A stretch of DNA of 64,000 nucleotides, from positions 1,364,001 to 1,428,000 of the forward strand of contig NZ_CP009920.1 in the NCBI RefSeq assembly GCF_000832985.1, given 5' to 3'. Below, in pieces: positions 36,686-47,360 of this stretch. Numbering within the stretch: position 1 is the stretch's first letter; the number at the start of each line of letters is the position of its first letter. This stretch comes from Priestia megaterium NBRC 15308 = ATCC 14581. Lineage in GTDB: Bacteria > Bacillota > Bacilli > Bacillales > Bacillaceae_H. Both the position numbers and the translations under genes were made by a program. A model generated the notes under the pieces. It worked only from the letters and a program-made list of their open reading frames with translations. It did not search any database and had not been told where the DNA came from.

Positions 36686-38820
36686 ACCTTCACCTTCTCT
36701 TTTTTTATCTCTGGATATTCGATTCGGGAATGAAAAATCCCATTTAAAGTTTCACATAGTGCTTGGCGAATTAACTCTAGCTCTTTAAGCGTTACGTTAC
36801 ACTCGCTAAGCTGCTCATCCTGCAAGCGATCTTTAATAATATTTCGCACCAAGTTCTCAATTTTTTCCGGAGTCGGATTGGACATTGACCTTACGGCTGC
36901 TTCTACACTATCAGCTATGCAAATAACCGCTGCTTCTTTCGACTGAGGCTTTGGTCCAGGATAGCGATATTCTTTTTCATCAATTTTTTCTTCTGTTTGT
37001 TCAAGTGCCTTATGATAAAAAAACTTGAGCAAAGTCGTTCCGTGATGCTGCTCTGCAATATCTACAATCTCTTTTGGAAACTTGTGATTTCGCAAAATGG
37101 TAGCTCCATCTGTAGCATGTGCGATTATAATATTTTTACTAGTCTTAGGACTTAGTTTATCATGCGGATTAGTAATATTCATTTGATTTTCAATAAAATA
37201 CTGCGGTCGCTTCGTTTTACCAATATCGTGGTAATAAGCCCCGACTCTCGCTAATAAACCGTTAGCTCCTATCGTTTCGCACGCCGCTTCAGATAAGTTT
37301 GCCACCATTACGCTGTGATGGTATGTTCCGGGTGTTTCGGTTAAGATTTTGCGTAATAGCGGATGATTAGGACTCGATAATTCAATCAGCTTCATCGTAG
37401 ATAAAATGCCAAATCCACTTTCAAAAAACGGAAGCAAACCTATAGTTAAAACGGAAGCAATAACACCAGATGCAATTGACATCATGCTGTAATAGCCAAG
37501 CTCTACAGTGCCGATTTGGCCATTTTTAATGAAAATAATAGCAAAGCTGATAATTACGTTTACCATAGCCACAAATAGACCTGCCTGCAAAATCCGTGAA
37601 CGTCTGTGCTGCCTGCTTAAAAATAAAATAGCAGCAATATTGCTAATTAAAAAGTAGATCCCAATGTTCATATTAAACGAGGTTGTCAATTCACCATTAA
37701 AAATAATGCTTCCACAAATAGCAAATACAACGCTTGATAAAATAGCAATACGTTCATCCATTAAAATTCGAATCAGCAAACCTCCCACCGCAACAGGAGC
37801 TAAGAAACCAATTTCTGATAAATCAATTTGCTGAAACAAGCTTAAGATTTTCATGAGGCCAATCGTAATGGTTGCTACCAATACATACAACAGCAAGGGC
37901 TGATATGTCTTGGTGTGAAATTCACGCAAATAGTAAATGAGGCCCGCTATCATCATTACAATCAGCAAAGCTAACCCTGCAAAAGGCTGAATAGAGCCTT
38001 TATTATTCAACAATCCCGCGAGCTGGAGCTGACGATATATATCAGGATTAATAAGCTGATTTTCTTCTACAATAATCTGGCCTTGTTTGATTCGGACAGG
38101 CTCCACTTTTTCCACAGCTGCTTGACGGTTTTCAGCTGTTTTTTGTGGATCATAAATCACATTTGGAATGATAGCGAATTTAGCAATTGCATTCATTGAA
38201 TCCTTTAGAGAATTGCTGACATTGGTGTAAACAAGCTGACTTTCTACTTGATCTTTTTTCTCTTCTACATCGCTAATCTTCACTTGATCTTTCATCACAT
38301 GATGAACGGCCGTGACTACAGCATCTTTCGCAATCGATAAATCACTGTTAGAAGACTGAAGCAGCTGCTTAATGGTATCTTTTGGCAAGTTTTTTTGAAT
38401 GTCTTCAGGAAGCTTGTCCTCTAGCATTTTTTGTTTGGTTTTTAATACGGCATCGATACTGTCATCTTCATGATCTTCTTTTTCATATTCTGTATTAACT
38501 TCCATCATCGCATCAAAAATAGATGCAACAAGATCGACTTGGTTCTGTGCGTATTCTGTTTTTTGTGTATACACATCTTCAACGGCTTGTTCTGCCTCTG
38601 CCCGTTTTTTCTCTGTGCTTTCTTTATCTTCAATGGTAACGGGTGAGTAAATGGTTTGCGGGGAAATAGATAGTAATCTGAGATCTAATTCCTGCGGCTT
38701 TACATTGCTATACATAGACGCAAACATCATTACACCTAACAAGGCATATAACCCAATTTGAATTAACCGTAATCGCTCGATCTGTGCCATTGTTTGCTTG
38801 ATTATCCGAAACGTTGACAC
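36682..38820 (-). CDS. pgpH: 7TM-HD cyclic-di-AMP phosphodiesterase PgpH
   Basis: The 712-residue membrane enzyme has an N-terminal anchor (about 20-40), a long extracellular 7TMR-HDED domain (about 45-270), seven helices (about 275-465), and a cytoplasmic HD domain with HHSVMVANLSE and YYHDIGK (near 495-530). It hydrolyses c-di-AMP. It sits between phoH and ybeY as usual. Confidence 0.95.
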   Translation of the reverse strand: MSTFRIIKQTMAQIERLRLIQIGLYALLGVMMFASMYSNVKPQELDLRLLSISPQTIYSPVTIEDKESTEKKRAEAEQAVEDVYTQKTEYAQNQVDLVASIFDAMMEVNTEYEKEDHEDDSIDAVLKTKQKMLEDKLPEDIQKNLPKDTIKQLLQSSNSDLSIAKDAVVTAVHHVMKDQVKISDVEEKKDQVESQLVYTNVSNSLKDSMNAIAKFAIIPNVIYDPQKTAENRQAAVEKVEPVRIKQGQIIVEENQLINPDIYRQLQLAGLLNNKGSIQPFAGLALLIVMMIAGLIYYLREFHTKTYQPLLLYVLVATITIGLMKILSLFQQIDLSEIGFLAPVAVGGLLIRILMDERIAILSSVVFAICGSIIFNGELTTSFNMNIGIYFLISNIAAILFLSRQHRRSRILQAGLFVAMVNVIISFAIIFIKNGQIGTVELGYYSMMSIASGVIASVLTIGLLPFFESGFGILSTMKLIELSSPNHPLLRKILTETPGTYHHSVMVANLSEAACETIGANGLLARVGAYYHDIGKTKRPQYFIENQMNITNPHDKLSPKTSKNIIIAHATDGATILRNHKFPKEIVDIAEQHHGTTLLKFFYHKALEQTEEKIDEKEYRYPGPKPQSKEAAVICIADSVEAAVRSMSNPTPEKIENLVRNIIKDRLQDEQLSECNVTLKELELIRQALCETLNGIFHSRIEYPEIKKEKVKV

Positions 38821-38853
38821 AAACGTACCCCCTTTTACAAAAAATAGACCCTA

Positions 38854-39828
38854 TTAAGAAAGGGTCTTTTGGTCAGCTTGTTCGTACGCTTGAATGATGC
38901 GTCCCACAAGTGGATGGCGCACAACATCTGACTGTTCTAGATGAACAAATGAAATACCTTTAACATTGGTCAGGATTTTCGAGACAGCCGCTAGACCAGA
39001 CTGAGCTCCTTTTGGTAAATCAATTTGTGAAATATCTCCTGTAATCACCATTTTAGACCCAAATCCTAGTCGTGTTAAAAACATCTTCATTTGCGCCATC
39101 GTGGTGTTTTGCGCTTCGTCTAAGATAACAAACGCATCATCTAGTGTACGACCTCGCATATAAGCAAGGGGTGCTATTTCAATAACTCCGCGTTCGATTA
39201 GGCGTTGCGTATGTTCTGTTCCTAATACATCATGTAATGCATCGTACAGAGGCCGCAAGTACGGATCTACTTTTTCTTTCAAATCTCCTGGCAAGAAGCC
39301 AAGACTTTCACCTGCTTCAACAGCAGGACGTGTTAAAATAATACGCTGTACGTGACCATTTTTAAGAGCATTAACGGCCATGACAACGGCTAAATACGTT
39401 TTACCGGTACCAGCAGGCCCAATTCCAAATACCAAATCATTTTTCTTAATAGACGAAATGTATTGACTTTGTCCTAATGTCTTAACACGAATAGTCTTAC
39501 CTTTTACATTTTTACCAATCTCTTCTTCATATACATCTTCAAAAAACTCAAGAGAATTTTTCTTAGCTAATTGAATCGCATACACAACATCTCGTTCAGA
39601 TATGGAAATATTTTTTCGGATAATGTTCAGTAACTTTTTAAGCATTTCTTCCACTAGCTGAACATTTTCTGTACTTCCGGAGACTACAACAGTCTCACCT
39701 CTTGAAATGATAGAGACCTGCATTTCTTCTTCAATTCGCTTTAAATTCGAATCTTGTACGCCAAATAATGAAATGGCTTCGTTTGAATCATCAAGTTGTA
39801 CGTTAATTGTTACTAGCTGTTCTGACAT
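38854..39828 (-). CDS. PhoH family ATPase (PhoL/YbeZ)
   Basis: The 324-residue cytosolic P-loop ATPase has Walker A GPAGTGKTYLAV near 128 and Walker B AFVILDEAQN. The N-terminal part has a KH-like or R3H-like fold before a typical PhoH core. It is a YbeZ-type protein that partners YbeY, and the genes lie in the same block. PhoP control of the family is not evident here; no Pho box is seen. Confidence 0.92.
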   Translation of the reverse strand: MSEQLVTINVQLDDSNEAISLFGVQDSNLKRIEEEMQVSIISRGETVVVSGSTENVQLVEEMLKKLLNIIRKNISISERDVVYAIQLAKKNSLEFFEDVYEEEIGKNVKGKTIRVKTLGQSQYISSIKKNDLVFGIGPAGTGKTYLAVVMAVNALKNGHVQRIILTRPAVEAGESLGFLPGDLKEKVDPYLRPLYDALHDVLGTEHTQRLIERGVIEIAPLAYMRGRTLDDAFVILDEAQNTTMAQMKMFLTRLGFGSKMVITGDISQIDLPKGAQSGLAAVSKILTNVKGISFVHLEQSDVVRHPLVGRIIQAYEQADQKTLS

Positions 39829-39831
39829 TCA

Positions 39832-41019
39832 TCAATCTCCTTGAATAATTGGTTGAGTGTTCGCAATATTTTCTATAACTTGGTAATGTATTGATAATCT
39901 AACTTTACCATTGTCCTGTTCTTGGTGCAAAACTTTTTCACCTTTTATTTTAGCATCCTCACCTAAAGTTGATAGTAATTTTTTTCGACCGATTTCCAAA
40001 GCTTTTTCCATCGCCTCTTGTTTAGAATAGACGCGCTGCGAGTTTTGTTCTTCTCGTACAGCAACTTTCTCATACGACAGAGGTAATTTCCATTTAAAAA
40101 AATAGAGTGGATGCTCCACTTTTTCTGTCACCTTTGAGGCGTATTTTTCTTTGTTAAAAGCCCAAAGAGGCATTTTAAAAGCTTGAAAATCTAAATAGTG
40201 CTTCGTATATCCATTACCCGTTAATACCTGAAAATCAGTTTTTAAAGGCACTTCCACCTCAGACTTATACCATGTTTCACCGTAGACTTTCCCTTTAGCA
40301 GCTACTACCTTTTTATTTTTTTCGTTTCCAATAATACCGGAAACTAGGACCTCGCCTTCATTGACAAAATCATTAACCTTGACTAAAGGTTGTCCTTTTT
40401 CGACAAACAAATTCGTAATAATGGCTTTCTTTTTAGCAATCAAATGTTGGTAAGGTGTTTTTTGCTGAGGCTTGGGCTCATTTTTTTCAACCACTTGGAA
40501 GTGATAAGAAGTGCCGCGCACTTCTACTCCCACCCAGGTAATATTGTTCATATTATCCGTTAAATAGCGCTGAATTTTTTCAGGACTTTCTAACAGAAAT
40601 TGAAACTCTCCTCTTTTTACACCTATTTTGGCAAGCTGCTTAGTCATTTGATGTTCTGTTTGTGGTTCTGCACCGCTAATTTCCACTTTCCACACCATGT
40701 TGGAAAGCAAACCAAGAATAATAAAAAAAGAAAGAAAACCTAAAGCAAATCCACTATTTTTGATCACTCGTTTTGTTAAAAAAGGAAAACCTCTGCCTCT
40801 TATAAAATAAATTTTACAATCTGCGTTGCGAATTAGTATACGAATTTTCTTTACATCTTTCAATAATATCGTTGCTGTTGCTAGTTGACCGTCAACTTTA
40901 TGGACATTCGAAATCATAATCTGTTGTCTCACACAATTATTTAAAAAACGTTCAATTCCTTTTCCAACAATTCGAATACGTACGGTACCAATAACAAAGT
41001 TTGTCCATCCATTCTTCAT
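39832..41019 (-). CDS. yqfD: Sporulation protein YqfD
   Basis: The 395-residue protein has one membrane helix near residue 90-112 and a large extracytoplasmic part. In B. subtilis YqfD is made in the mother cell under SigE and affects engulfment. It follows yqfC by 16 bp and precedes phoH by 3 bp. Function is known only at the level of phenotype. Confidence 0.88.
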   Translation of the reverse strand: MKNGWTNFVIGTVRIRIVGKGIERFLNNCVRQQIMISNVHKVDGQLATATILLKDVKKIRILIRNADCKIYFIRGRGFPFLTKRVIKNSGFALGFLSFFIILGLLSNMVWKVEISGAEPQTEHQMTKQLAKIGVKRGEFQFLLESPEKIQRYLTDNMNNITWVGVEVRGTSYHFQVVEKNEPKPQQKTPYQHLIAKKKAIITNLFVEKGQPLVKVNDFVNEGEVLVSGIIGNEKNKKVVAAKGKVYGETWYKSEVEVPLKTDFQVLTGNGYTKHYLDFQAFKMPLWAFNKEKYASKVTEKVEHPLYFFKWKLPLSYEKVAVREEQNSQRVYSKQEAMEKALEIGRKKLLSTLGEDAKIKGEKVLHQEQDNGKVRLSIHYQVIENIANTQPIIQGD

Positions 41020-41035
41020 TTTTTTCCTCCTTGTG

Positions 41036-41320
41036 TTATTGTTCTAAATAAAGAACTTGATTGATTTTACCTTCTAAAACCAGTTCTTCTGGCAGTATTA
41101 CTTTAATGACCAGTCCTTCACCTCGAATTAACATTTGTCCCTGTTTTAGTAACACGCGTATTTCAGTATCAGAAAAGGCTAATAAACCTTTATGGTTTTC
41201 AATATAAATGTGTATTTGTCCAACTAACGTAATACGGGGAAGATCCATTAATACATCAGCGGGTAGTTCCATTGTTTTTGTCATCCATCTTTTCATTTGG
41301 TGTCTCCACTTTTTGCTCAT
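41036..41320 (-). CDS. yqfC: Sporulation protein YqfC
   Basis: The 94-residue basic, beta-rich protein belongs to the YabP/YqfC family ([31 protein letters not shown] in parts, about 28-58). It is the upstream partner of yqfD. A SigE-like promoter lies just upstream. Confidence 0.88.
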   Translation of the reverse strand: MSKKWRHQMKRWMTKTMELPADVLMDLPRITLVGQIHIYIENHKGLLAFSDTEIRVLLKQGQMLIRGEGLVIKVILPEELVLEGKINQVLYLEQ

Positions 41321-41342
41321 AAAAAGAACCCCCTTTCATCTC

Positions 41343-41370
41343 ATGTTTATGAGAAAGGAGGTTAATGTAT
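41343..41370 (-). promoter_or_regulatory. Candidate SigE promoter of yqfC-yqfD
   Basis: ATA (41370-41368) and CATAAACAT (41351-41343) are 16 bp apart, fitting the SigE pattern ATA-N16-CATACA-T with mismatches. The -10 overlaps a short palindrome (CTCATGTTTATGAG), which weakens the case. Confidence 0.4.
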
Positions 41371-41379
41371 CACATCTAT

Positions 41380-41841
41380 TTATCGTTTATATTTACGTTG
41401 TTTCGATTTTGGAGGCCCTAGAATTTCGGACCATACCACTCCTTGAACAGCTTCTTTACGAGAAATGGGCTTGAAAACGTTTTTCTCACCCGTGATTTTT
41501 GGTTTGTCAACTGTGATTTTCTTTTGAATAGACGGTTCATGATACGAACGATTTTTTAGCTCTTCCAATTTTTCTTGCAAAGGATTTGTTTCTGCTGAAA
41601 GAACAGTTTCCGGCTCCCTACGAGCTGTTTTTGGCTCTTCTTTGACAGGTCGATATCTAGGTCTTTCCCGCCTTGAAGGATTGTTTACAGGAGGCATAGG
41701 AGCTCTTTTAGAACGCTGCTGTTCTTCCTCTTTCGACTGAGCTATAAAACGCTGCACAACGTTAAAAATAATCCCTCCAACGATGACAAAAATGAAAGCA
41801 TTATTAATAATTAGTTTAATAAGCGTTTCAACGATATTCAT
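41380..41841 (-). CDS. YqfB-like membrane-anchored basic protein
   Basis: The 153-residue protein has one N-terminal helix (about 10-30) followed by a Pro/Arg/Glu-rich, probably disordered region with NNPSRRERPRYRPVKEEPK, and a basic tail (PPKSKQRKYKR). It lies immediately downstream of floA, like B. subtilis yqfB. A flotillin-associated role is possible but unproven. Confidence 0.65.
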   Translation of the reverse strand: MNIVETLIKLIINNAFIFVIVGGIIFNVVQRFIAQSKEEEQQRSKRAPMPPVNNPSRRERPRYRPVKEEPKTARREPETVLSAETNPLQEKLEELKNRSYHEPSIQKKITVDKPKITGEKNVFKPISRKEAVQGVVWSEILGPPKSKQRKYKR

Positions 41842-41872
41842 TAGGAGAAAACCTCCTTGTTAAGCTGATTCA

Positions 41873-42856
41873 TTATTTCTCATCGTCTTCTTTAGACATT
41901 TTTCCAATTGAATCACGCATATCCGTATCAGCAGTCAAGTTTTGAATATTCATATAATCCATGACGCCAATATTGCCAGAGCGCAGTGCTTCTGCCATCG
42001 CTAACGGTACTTCTGCTTCTGCCTCTACTACTTTTGCACGCATTTCCTCTACTTTTGCACGCATTTCTTGTTCTTGAGCAACGGCCATAGCACGACGTTC
42101 TTCGGCTTTTGCTTGTGCAATATTTTTATCTGCTTCCGCTTGGTCTGTTTGAAGAACTGCCCCAATATTTTTCCCAATATCGATGTCAGCAATATCAATG
42201 GATAAGATTTCAAACGCTGTTCCTGAATCCAGTCCTTTTCCTAACACCGTTTGAGAAATCATATCGGGATTTTCCAATACTTTTTTGTGATCTTTTTGCG
42301 AACCGATTGTAGAAACAATCCCCTCGCCAACACGGGCAATAATCGTTTCTTCTCCGGCTCCCCCTACTAGTCGATCAATGTTTGCACGAACGGTAATTCG
42401 AGCTTTTGCTTTGACTTCGATTCCATCCATAGCCACCCCTGCAATAAAAGGTGTTTCAATAACTTTTGGATTAACGCTCATTTGTACAGCTTCTAGCACA
42501 TCACGGCCCGCTAAGTCGATAGCTGCTCCGCGCTCAAATGTTAACTCAATATTTGCTCGGTGCGCTGCAATCAACGCATTTACCACACGGTCAACGTTAC
42601 CGCCTGCTAAATAGTGGCTTTCTAATTGATTAATGGTAATACCTAAACCTGCTTTACTTGCTTTAATTAACGGGTTCACAACGCGAGATGGTATCACTCG
42701 ACGAAGTCTCATTCCGACCAGTGTGAAAATACTAATACGAACGCCTGCTGCTAATGCTGAAATCCATAGCATAATCGGTACAAAAGTGAAAAAAACAGCT
42801 AAAGCAATAATTGCTAGACCAATAACTACAAAAAACAATACGCTACCTACTTCCAT
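41873..42856 (-). CDS. floA: Flotillin-like protein FloA
   Basis: The 327-residue protein has an N-terminal membrane hairpin (about 3-45), a band-7-like/PHB domain (about 50-230), and an Ala/Glu-rich coiled coil (about 235-295: [18 protein letters not shown]). FloA scaffolds functional membrane microdomains. Its ATG overlaps the yqeZ stop by one base (TAATG), indicating coupling. Confidence 0.95.
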   Translation of the reverse strand: MEVGSVLFFVVIGLAIIALAVFFTFVPIMLWISALAAGVRISIFTLVGMRLRRVIPSRVVNPLIKASKAGLGITINQLESHYLAGGNVDRVVNALIAAHRANIELTFERGAAIDLAGRDVLEAVQMSVNPKVIETPFIAGVAMDGIEVKAKARITVRANIDRLVGGAGEETIIARVGEGIVSTIGSQKDHKKVLENPDMISQTVLGKGLDSGTAFEILSIDIADIDIGKNIGAVLQTDQAEADKNIAQAKAEERRAMAVAQEQEMRAKVEEMRAKVVEAEAEVPLAMAEALRSGNIGVMDYMNIQNLTADTDMRDSIGKMSKEDDEK

Positions 42857-44196
42857 TAATTAAGGTCCTCCTTTTTCAAAGGCTCTGTAAGCTTCCGCAC
42901 CACAACCCTTGATCCCTCTACTTTTATAATATTTACTAACACATCTTTGTCTAAATATCCGCCTTCAGTGACTACATCCACATACTCTTCATCGATGAGC
43001 ACGGTACCTGAAGGACGAAGCGGTGTCGTTGTTTTACCTTGTTTTCCTATTAATTCATAACGATTTTGATTCGACACGTAGCCAGATTCAGTATTAAGTG
43101 AATCATTAAGCACCATTTTTTTGAAAGGTGTAAGCTTTCTTTTAAAAAATTTCATCATCACAAACGCACCTCCCAGTGCCACCACTATTGCAATTACAAG
43201 AGAAATTCCCATTTCGATATTATTATCTGTTGACATAAAAAAACTTAAAATGATAGCTCCAAGCCCTAGCAGTCCTAAAACGCCGCCTGGTACTACAATC
43301 TCTAACAGAAGCAGTATAATTCCTGCTATAAATAAAACGAGGGCTTCCATTCCTGCTAATCCAGCTACCATATGGCCATAGAAAAATAAAAGAAGTGAAG
43401 CTATTCCAATAGAGCCCGCAATACCAAATGAAGGCGTAAACAATTCAATTACAATTCCTAAAGCACCAATGGATAATAAAATGGGAACAACAAGCGGATG
43501 GGTAAGAAAACGAGCAATTTGTTCACTTACACTCATTTTTGCATACGTCAGTTTAGCATCTTCATAGCCAAGTACGCTCAGGAGATCATCTAAATTTTTT
43601 ACAGTTCCTTCTGAATAACCAACTTGCTCGGCTTGCTTCGGAGTGAGCGTCAGCAATTCGTTTCCTTTTAAGTTGAGCTCAGGTATTACCATCTTTGTGT
43701 TTGCCATCGCTTCTGCATATTTAGGGTTTCGGTTATTTTGTTCTGCTGCGCTCTTCATAGCCGATAACCAATAAGACTGAGCTTTTTTTCCTGCTGCATT
43801 TCCCTGTTGGTCAATCACAGCTGCCGATCCCATTGTAGAACCGGGTGTCATATAAATTTGATCGGCGTTAAGTGCAATATAGGCTCCGGCTGATAATGCT
43901 TTTTTATCGACAAAAGCAGCGGTAGGAATAGGTGTTGAGGTTAAGCTTTTAGCTATTTCAGAAGCTGCATCTACAGCTCCTCCAGGAGTATCTATGTCCA
44001 ATATAATCAAATCTGCACCGTCATTTTCCGCATCTTCAATGGATCTGTTTAAAAAAGAAAGCAATCCATTTTCTACCGTTTTATTGACAGGAATAACGTG
44101 TACGCGCTTCACGTCAGCGGTGCTAATAGTGGGGAATAACCCAGTGGCTAAAATAAGAAAGCACGCGAAAGAAAATAAGGTTTTCACCGAATACAC
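42856..44196 (-). CDS. NfeD-type membrane serine protease (YqeZ)
   Basis: The 446-residue protein has a signal peptide (about 1-27), a ClpP-class serine protease domain with the nucleophile in [16 protein letters not shown] (near 100), four to five helices (about 245-345), and a C-terminal OB/NfeD domain (about 380-440). The family is coupled to flotillins; here it precedes floA. Two GTG starts are possible (44196 and 44187); both SD spacings are off-optimum. Confidence 0.9.
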   Translation of the reverse strand: MYSVKTLFSFACFLILATGLFPTISTADVKRVHVIPVNKTVENGLLSFLNRSIEDAENDGADLIILDIDTPGGAVDAASEIAKSLTSTPIPTAAFVDKKALSAGAYIALNADQIYMTPGSTMGSAAVIDQQGNAAGKKAQSYWLSAMKSAAEQNNRNPKYAEAMANTKMVIPELNLKGNELLTLTPKQAEQVGYSEGTVKNLDDLLSVLGYEDAKLTYAKMSVSEQIARFLTHPLVVPILLSIGALGIVIELFTPSFGIAGSIGIASLLLFFYGHMVAGLAGMEALVLFIAGIILLLLEIVVPGGVLGLLGLGAIILSFFMSTDNNIEMGISLVIAIVVALGGAFVMMKFFKRKLTPFKKMVLNDSLNTESGYVSNQNRYELIGKQGKTTTPLRPSGTVLIDEEYVDVVTEGGYLDKDVLVNIIKVEGSRVVVRKLTEPLKKEDLN

Positions 44197-44334
44197 TTCC
44201 CTCCTTCCATAGATAGTATGAGTATGTACCTGTATATACGTATAACTTTAACAATAGTTTCAAATTTTTTAAAATTTATCTATTTTCTTCTTTACACTCG
44301 AAAAACAAAACATAAGTTCGATTATTATCCATAT

Positions 44335-44367
44335 AAAAAACACCTTACACAAGGTAAGGTGTTTTTT
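44335..44367 (-). terminator. Terminator of rpsU-yqeY
   Basis: AACACCTTAC and GTAAGGTGTT arms with flanking A- and T-runs, overlapping the yqeY stop. Confidence 0.85.
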
Positions 44368-44809
44368 ATGATAAGTGTTGAAGGACAAGCTTATTAACAA
44401 GAGAGCCATCCGCTTTGCCTTTTACTTTCGGCATAAGCGCTCCCATAACTTTCCCCATATCAGCTTTAGAGGAAGACTGCGTTTCTTCAATCGTCGTTTT
44501 AATAATTTCAGATAACTCTTCTTCGGTTAGCTGTTTAGGAGCGTAAACTTCTAAAACCGCTAATTCAGAATGAATTTTATCAACAAGATCTTGACGACCT
44601 GCTTTCTCAAATTCATGGAGGGAGTCTTTACGTTGTTTGAATTCGCGAGAAATAACCGTCAACTCGTCTGCTTCAGTTAGGTCAGTCCCTAACTTAATGG
44701 CTTCGTTTTGAAGAGATGCTTTGACCATACGAATGACCCCAAGCTTCTCTTTCTCTTTGTTTTTCATCGCTTGTTTCATATCACTATTTAAACGCTCGAG
44801 AAGACTCAT
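44366..44809 (-). CDS. yqeY: GatB/YqeY domain protein
   Basis: The 147-residue all-helical protein resembles the C-terminal tail of GatB. It has an N-terminal helical hairpin and the conserved [21 protein letters not shown] near 114-134. It follows rpsU by 15 bp. The specific role is unclear; tRNA binding is suggested by family. Confidence 0.9.
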   Translation of the reverse strand: MSLLERLNSDMKQAMKNKEKEKLGVIRMVKASLQNEAIKLGTDLTEADELTVISREFKQRKDSLHEFEKAGRQDLVDKIHSELAVLEVYAPKQLTEEELSEIIKTTIEETQSSSKADMGKVMGALMPKVKGKADGSLVNKLVLQHLS

Positions 44810-44824
44810 AAATCCACCCTCTTA

Positions 44825-44998
44825 TTAGAACTTGCGTTTTCTAGCAGCTTCAGATTTCTTCTTACGCTTTACGCTAGGCTTTTCATAGAATTCGCGCTTT
44901 CTTGCTTCTTGTAACGTACCAGTTTTTGAAACTGAACGTTTGAAGCGACGAAGAGCATCTTCAAGCGATTCGTTTTTACGAACAACTGTTCTTGACAT
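44825..44998 (-). CDS. rpsU: Small ribosomal subunit protein bS21
   Basis: The 57-residue, very basic protein starts [10 protein letters not shown] and ends [22 protein letters not shown] precedes the ATG. A longer open frame exists upstream, but it lacks sense. bS21 binds 16S rRNA near the anti-SD. Confidence 0.97.
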   Translation of the reverse strand: MSRTVVRKNESLEDALRRFKRSVSKTGTLQEARKREFYEKPSVKRKKKSEAARKRKF

Positions 44999-45189
44999 TC
45001 TAATTCCCTCCCTCCGAACAAAACCACTAACATCATAATGAAATGACATGTTAGACATGTCTTTTGCAATTATAATATAATGATTCCTTAAGGTCAACCG
45101 CTTTACATAAAGTAATGCAGTTATTCCCCCTTTATTTTATGAACTTTCTTGATAAAACATTACTCACTCAGCTGTTTTATACGTATGAA

Positions 45190-45214
45190 AAAAGCTGCGT
45201 AAACACGCAGCTTT
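45190..45214 (-). terminator. Terminator of mtaB
   Basis: GCTGCGT and ACGCAGC stem with a short AAAC loop; T-run follows on the minus strand. Confidence 0.85.
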
Positions 45215-45224
45215 CCAATAAGTG

Positions 45225-46583
45225 TTATGAGCTCATTTTTACCTGATCTTGAAGATGAACCTCATCTAGCACGCGAACAAACTCACCTTCATTGTACGGA
45301 TATCCAGCTTTTGTAATTTTAACTTTTACAAGCTTTCCAACCATTTCTTCAGACGCTTTAAACACAACCTTTAAGTAGTTATCGGTATATCCTACGTATA
45401 AACCACTTTCAGGGTCTTCTTTATATTTTTCTTCCGGAATTACTTCTAGTACTTCTCCTTCAAACGTTGAAGCATATTCTTTTGCCAATTGATTTGAAAG
45501 TTCGATTAAACGATGCACACGTTGATTTTTTACTTCTTCATCAATTTGGTCGGTCATACGAGCCGCTGGCGTACCTGTACGTTTAGAATACGGGAATACA
45601 TGAAGCTCTGAAAAACCGTGCTCTTTAATAAAGTTATACGTCTCCATAAACTCTTCTTCTGTTTCACCTGGGAAGCCAACAATAACATCGGATGTAATCG
45701 CTAATCCAGGAAGAGCTTCTTTCAGACGGTTTAAGCGCTCACCAAAGAACTCCATTGTATACTTACGACGCATGCGCTTCAATACCGTATTTGAACCTGA
45801 TTGAAGAGGAATATGCAAATGACGTACAACCATTTCTGATTGATCTAGTACCTCAATCACTTCGTCCGTAATTTGACTTGCTTCAATTGACGAAATACGA
45901 ATGCGTTTTAATCCTTTTACTTGAGACTCTAAATCACGAAGAAGCTGGGCAAGATTGTAATCTTTCATGTCTTCTCCGTATCCGCCAGTGTGAATACCTG
46001 TTAACACGATTTCTTTATAGCCCGCATCCACTAGCTGCTGCGCTTGTGCTACTACTTCTTTAGGATCACGAGATCGCATTAAACCGCGCGCCCATGGAAT
46101 AATACAGAATGTACAGAAGTTGTTACAGCCTTCTTGAATCTTTAATGAAGCACGCGTACGGTCTGTAAAAGCCGGTACATCTAGCTCTTCATATACGCGT
46201 GTTTTCATAATGTTTCCTACGCCGTTAATCGGCTGACGCTCTTTTTTAAATTGTTCAATATAATCAAGCATCTTAACGCGATCTTGTGTACCTACTACGA
46301 TATCAACACCAGGAATGGCCATAATTTCAGCTGGCGAAGTTTGAGCATAACACCCAGTTACACAAATAACCGCATCTGGATTTTTCCGCACAGCTCTGCG
46401 AATAACTTGACGGCTTTTTTTATCTCCTGTATTTGTTACCGTACATGTATTAATTACATATACATCGGCAGCTTGTTCATATTCAACACGCTCATAGCCT
46501 TGGCCTTTGAACAATTGCCAAATTGCTTCTGTTTCATAGTGATTTACTTTACACCCTAGCGTGTGAAAAGCAACTGTTGACAT
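45225..46583 (-). CDS. mtaB: tRNA threonylcarbamoyladenosine methylthiotransferase MtaB
   Basis: The 452-residue radical SAM enzyme makes ms2t6A37. It has the N-terminal UPF0004 domain with cysteines in LGCKVNHYE, NTCTVT and TGCYAQ, the radical SAM motif CNNFCTFC near 150, and a C-terminal TRAM domain (about 375-440). The ATG has GAGGTG 6 bp upstream; an earlier GTG lies in the SD itself. It starts 5 bp after rsmE. Confidence 0.95.
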   Translation of the reverse strand: MSTVAFHTLGCKVNHYETEAIWQLFKGQGYERVEYEQAADVYVINTCTVTNTGDKKSRQVIRRAVRKNPDAVICVTGCYAQTSPAEIMAIPGVDIVVGTQDRVKMLDYIEQFKKERQPINGVGNIMKTRVYEELDVPAFTDRTRASLKIQEGCNNFCTFCIIPWARGLMRSRDPKEVVAQAQQLVDAGYKEIVLTGIHTGGYGEDMKDYNLAQLLRDLESQVKGLKRIRISSIEASQITDEVIEVLDQSEMVVRHLHIPLQSGSNTVLKRMRRKYTMEFFGERLNRLKEALPGLAITSDVIVGFPGETEEEFMETYNFIKEHGFSELHVFPYSKRTGTPAARMTDQIDEEVKNQRVHRLIELSNQLAKEYASTFEGEVLEVIPEEKYKEDPESGLYVGYTDNYLKVVFKASEEMVGKLVKVKITKAGYPYNEGEFVRVLDEVHLQDQVKMSS

Positions 46584-46588
46584 AATCG

Positions 46589-47341
46589 TCACCTCATTAA
46601 CTCAGTTTGATAAGATATAGCAGACAGCGCATATAAAGGAGCTGTTTCTGCTCGTAAAATCCGCGGACCAAATCCGCTTATTGTAAATTTATTTTCTTCT
46701 AATACTCCTACTTCCTGCTCGGTCAAACCACCCTCGGGGCCTACAACCACAAGCACGGAATGGCCGGGTTTTAAAGCCGAAAGAACAGCGTGCAGATGAG
46801 ATGTTTCTCCTTGCTTTGCTCTTTCTTCATAGGCTACAACTTTATGAGTATAGTCACCGCTAATTTCTACTAGTTTTTTAAAAGAAATTGGGGCTTCTAC
46901 TGCTGGTACAATCGTACGATGAGATTGTTCTGCAGCCTCTTTAGCAATCTTGTTCCAGCGATCTACTTTTTTTTGACTCTTTTTATCATCCCATTTAACA
47001 ACTGAACGAGCCGCAATAAAAGGGATAAACTTATACGCCCCAAGTTCTGTCCCTTTTTGGATAATAAGCTCGAGCTTATCCCCTTTAGGCAGACCGTTCA
47101 CAATTGTAACATGGACTGGAAGCTCTTTTTCTTCGCTTATCCATTCTATAATAGATGCTTTCACTTCGTTAGCGGAAATATTTTCAATTTCACACAAAGC
47201 AGCTTGCCCCTGTTCATTACAGGCAATAAACTGTGATCCTTCATTCATTCTCATGACGCGTGAGATATGATGGGCATCATCCTGTGTCACTATGACACTT
47301 TGCTCTTGAAATTGATCATTTGGCAGAAAATAACGTTGCAT
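46589..47341 (-). CDS. rsmE: 16S rRNA (uracil-1498-N3)-methyltransferase RsmE
   Basis: The 250-residue SPOUT-family enzyme has an N-terminal PUA-like domain and a C-terminal trefoil knot: VVGPEGGLTEQEV near 200 and GPRILRAETA near 225. It methylates U1498 of 16S rRNA. It sits between prmA and mtaB as in B. subtilis. Confidence 0.95.
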   Translation of the reverse strand: MQRYFLPNDQFQEQSVIVTQDDAHHISRVMRMNEGSQFIACNEQGQAALCEIENISANEVKASIIEWISEEKELPVHVTIVNGLPKGDKLELIIQKGTELGAYKFIPFIAARSVVKWDDKKSQKKVDRWNKIAKEAAEQSHRTIVPAVEAPISFKKLVEISGDYTHKVVAYEERAKQGETSHLHAVLSALKPGHSVLVVVGPEGGLTEQEVGVLEENKFTISGFGPRILRAETAPLYALSAISYQTELMR

Positions 47342-47360
47342 CTTGACACCTTCTCACTTG

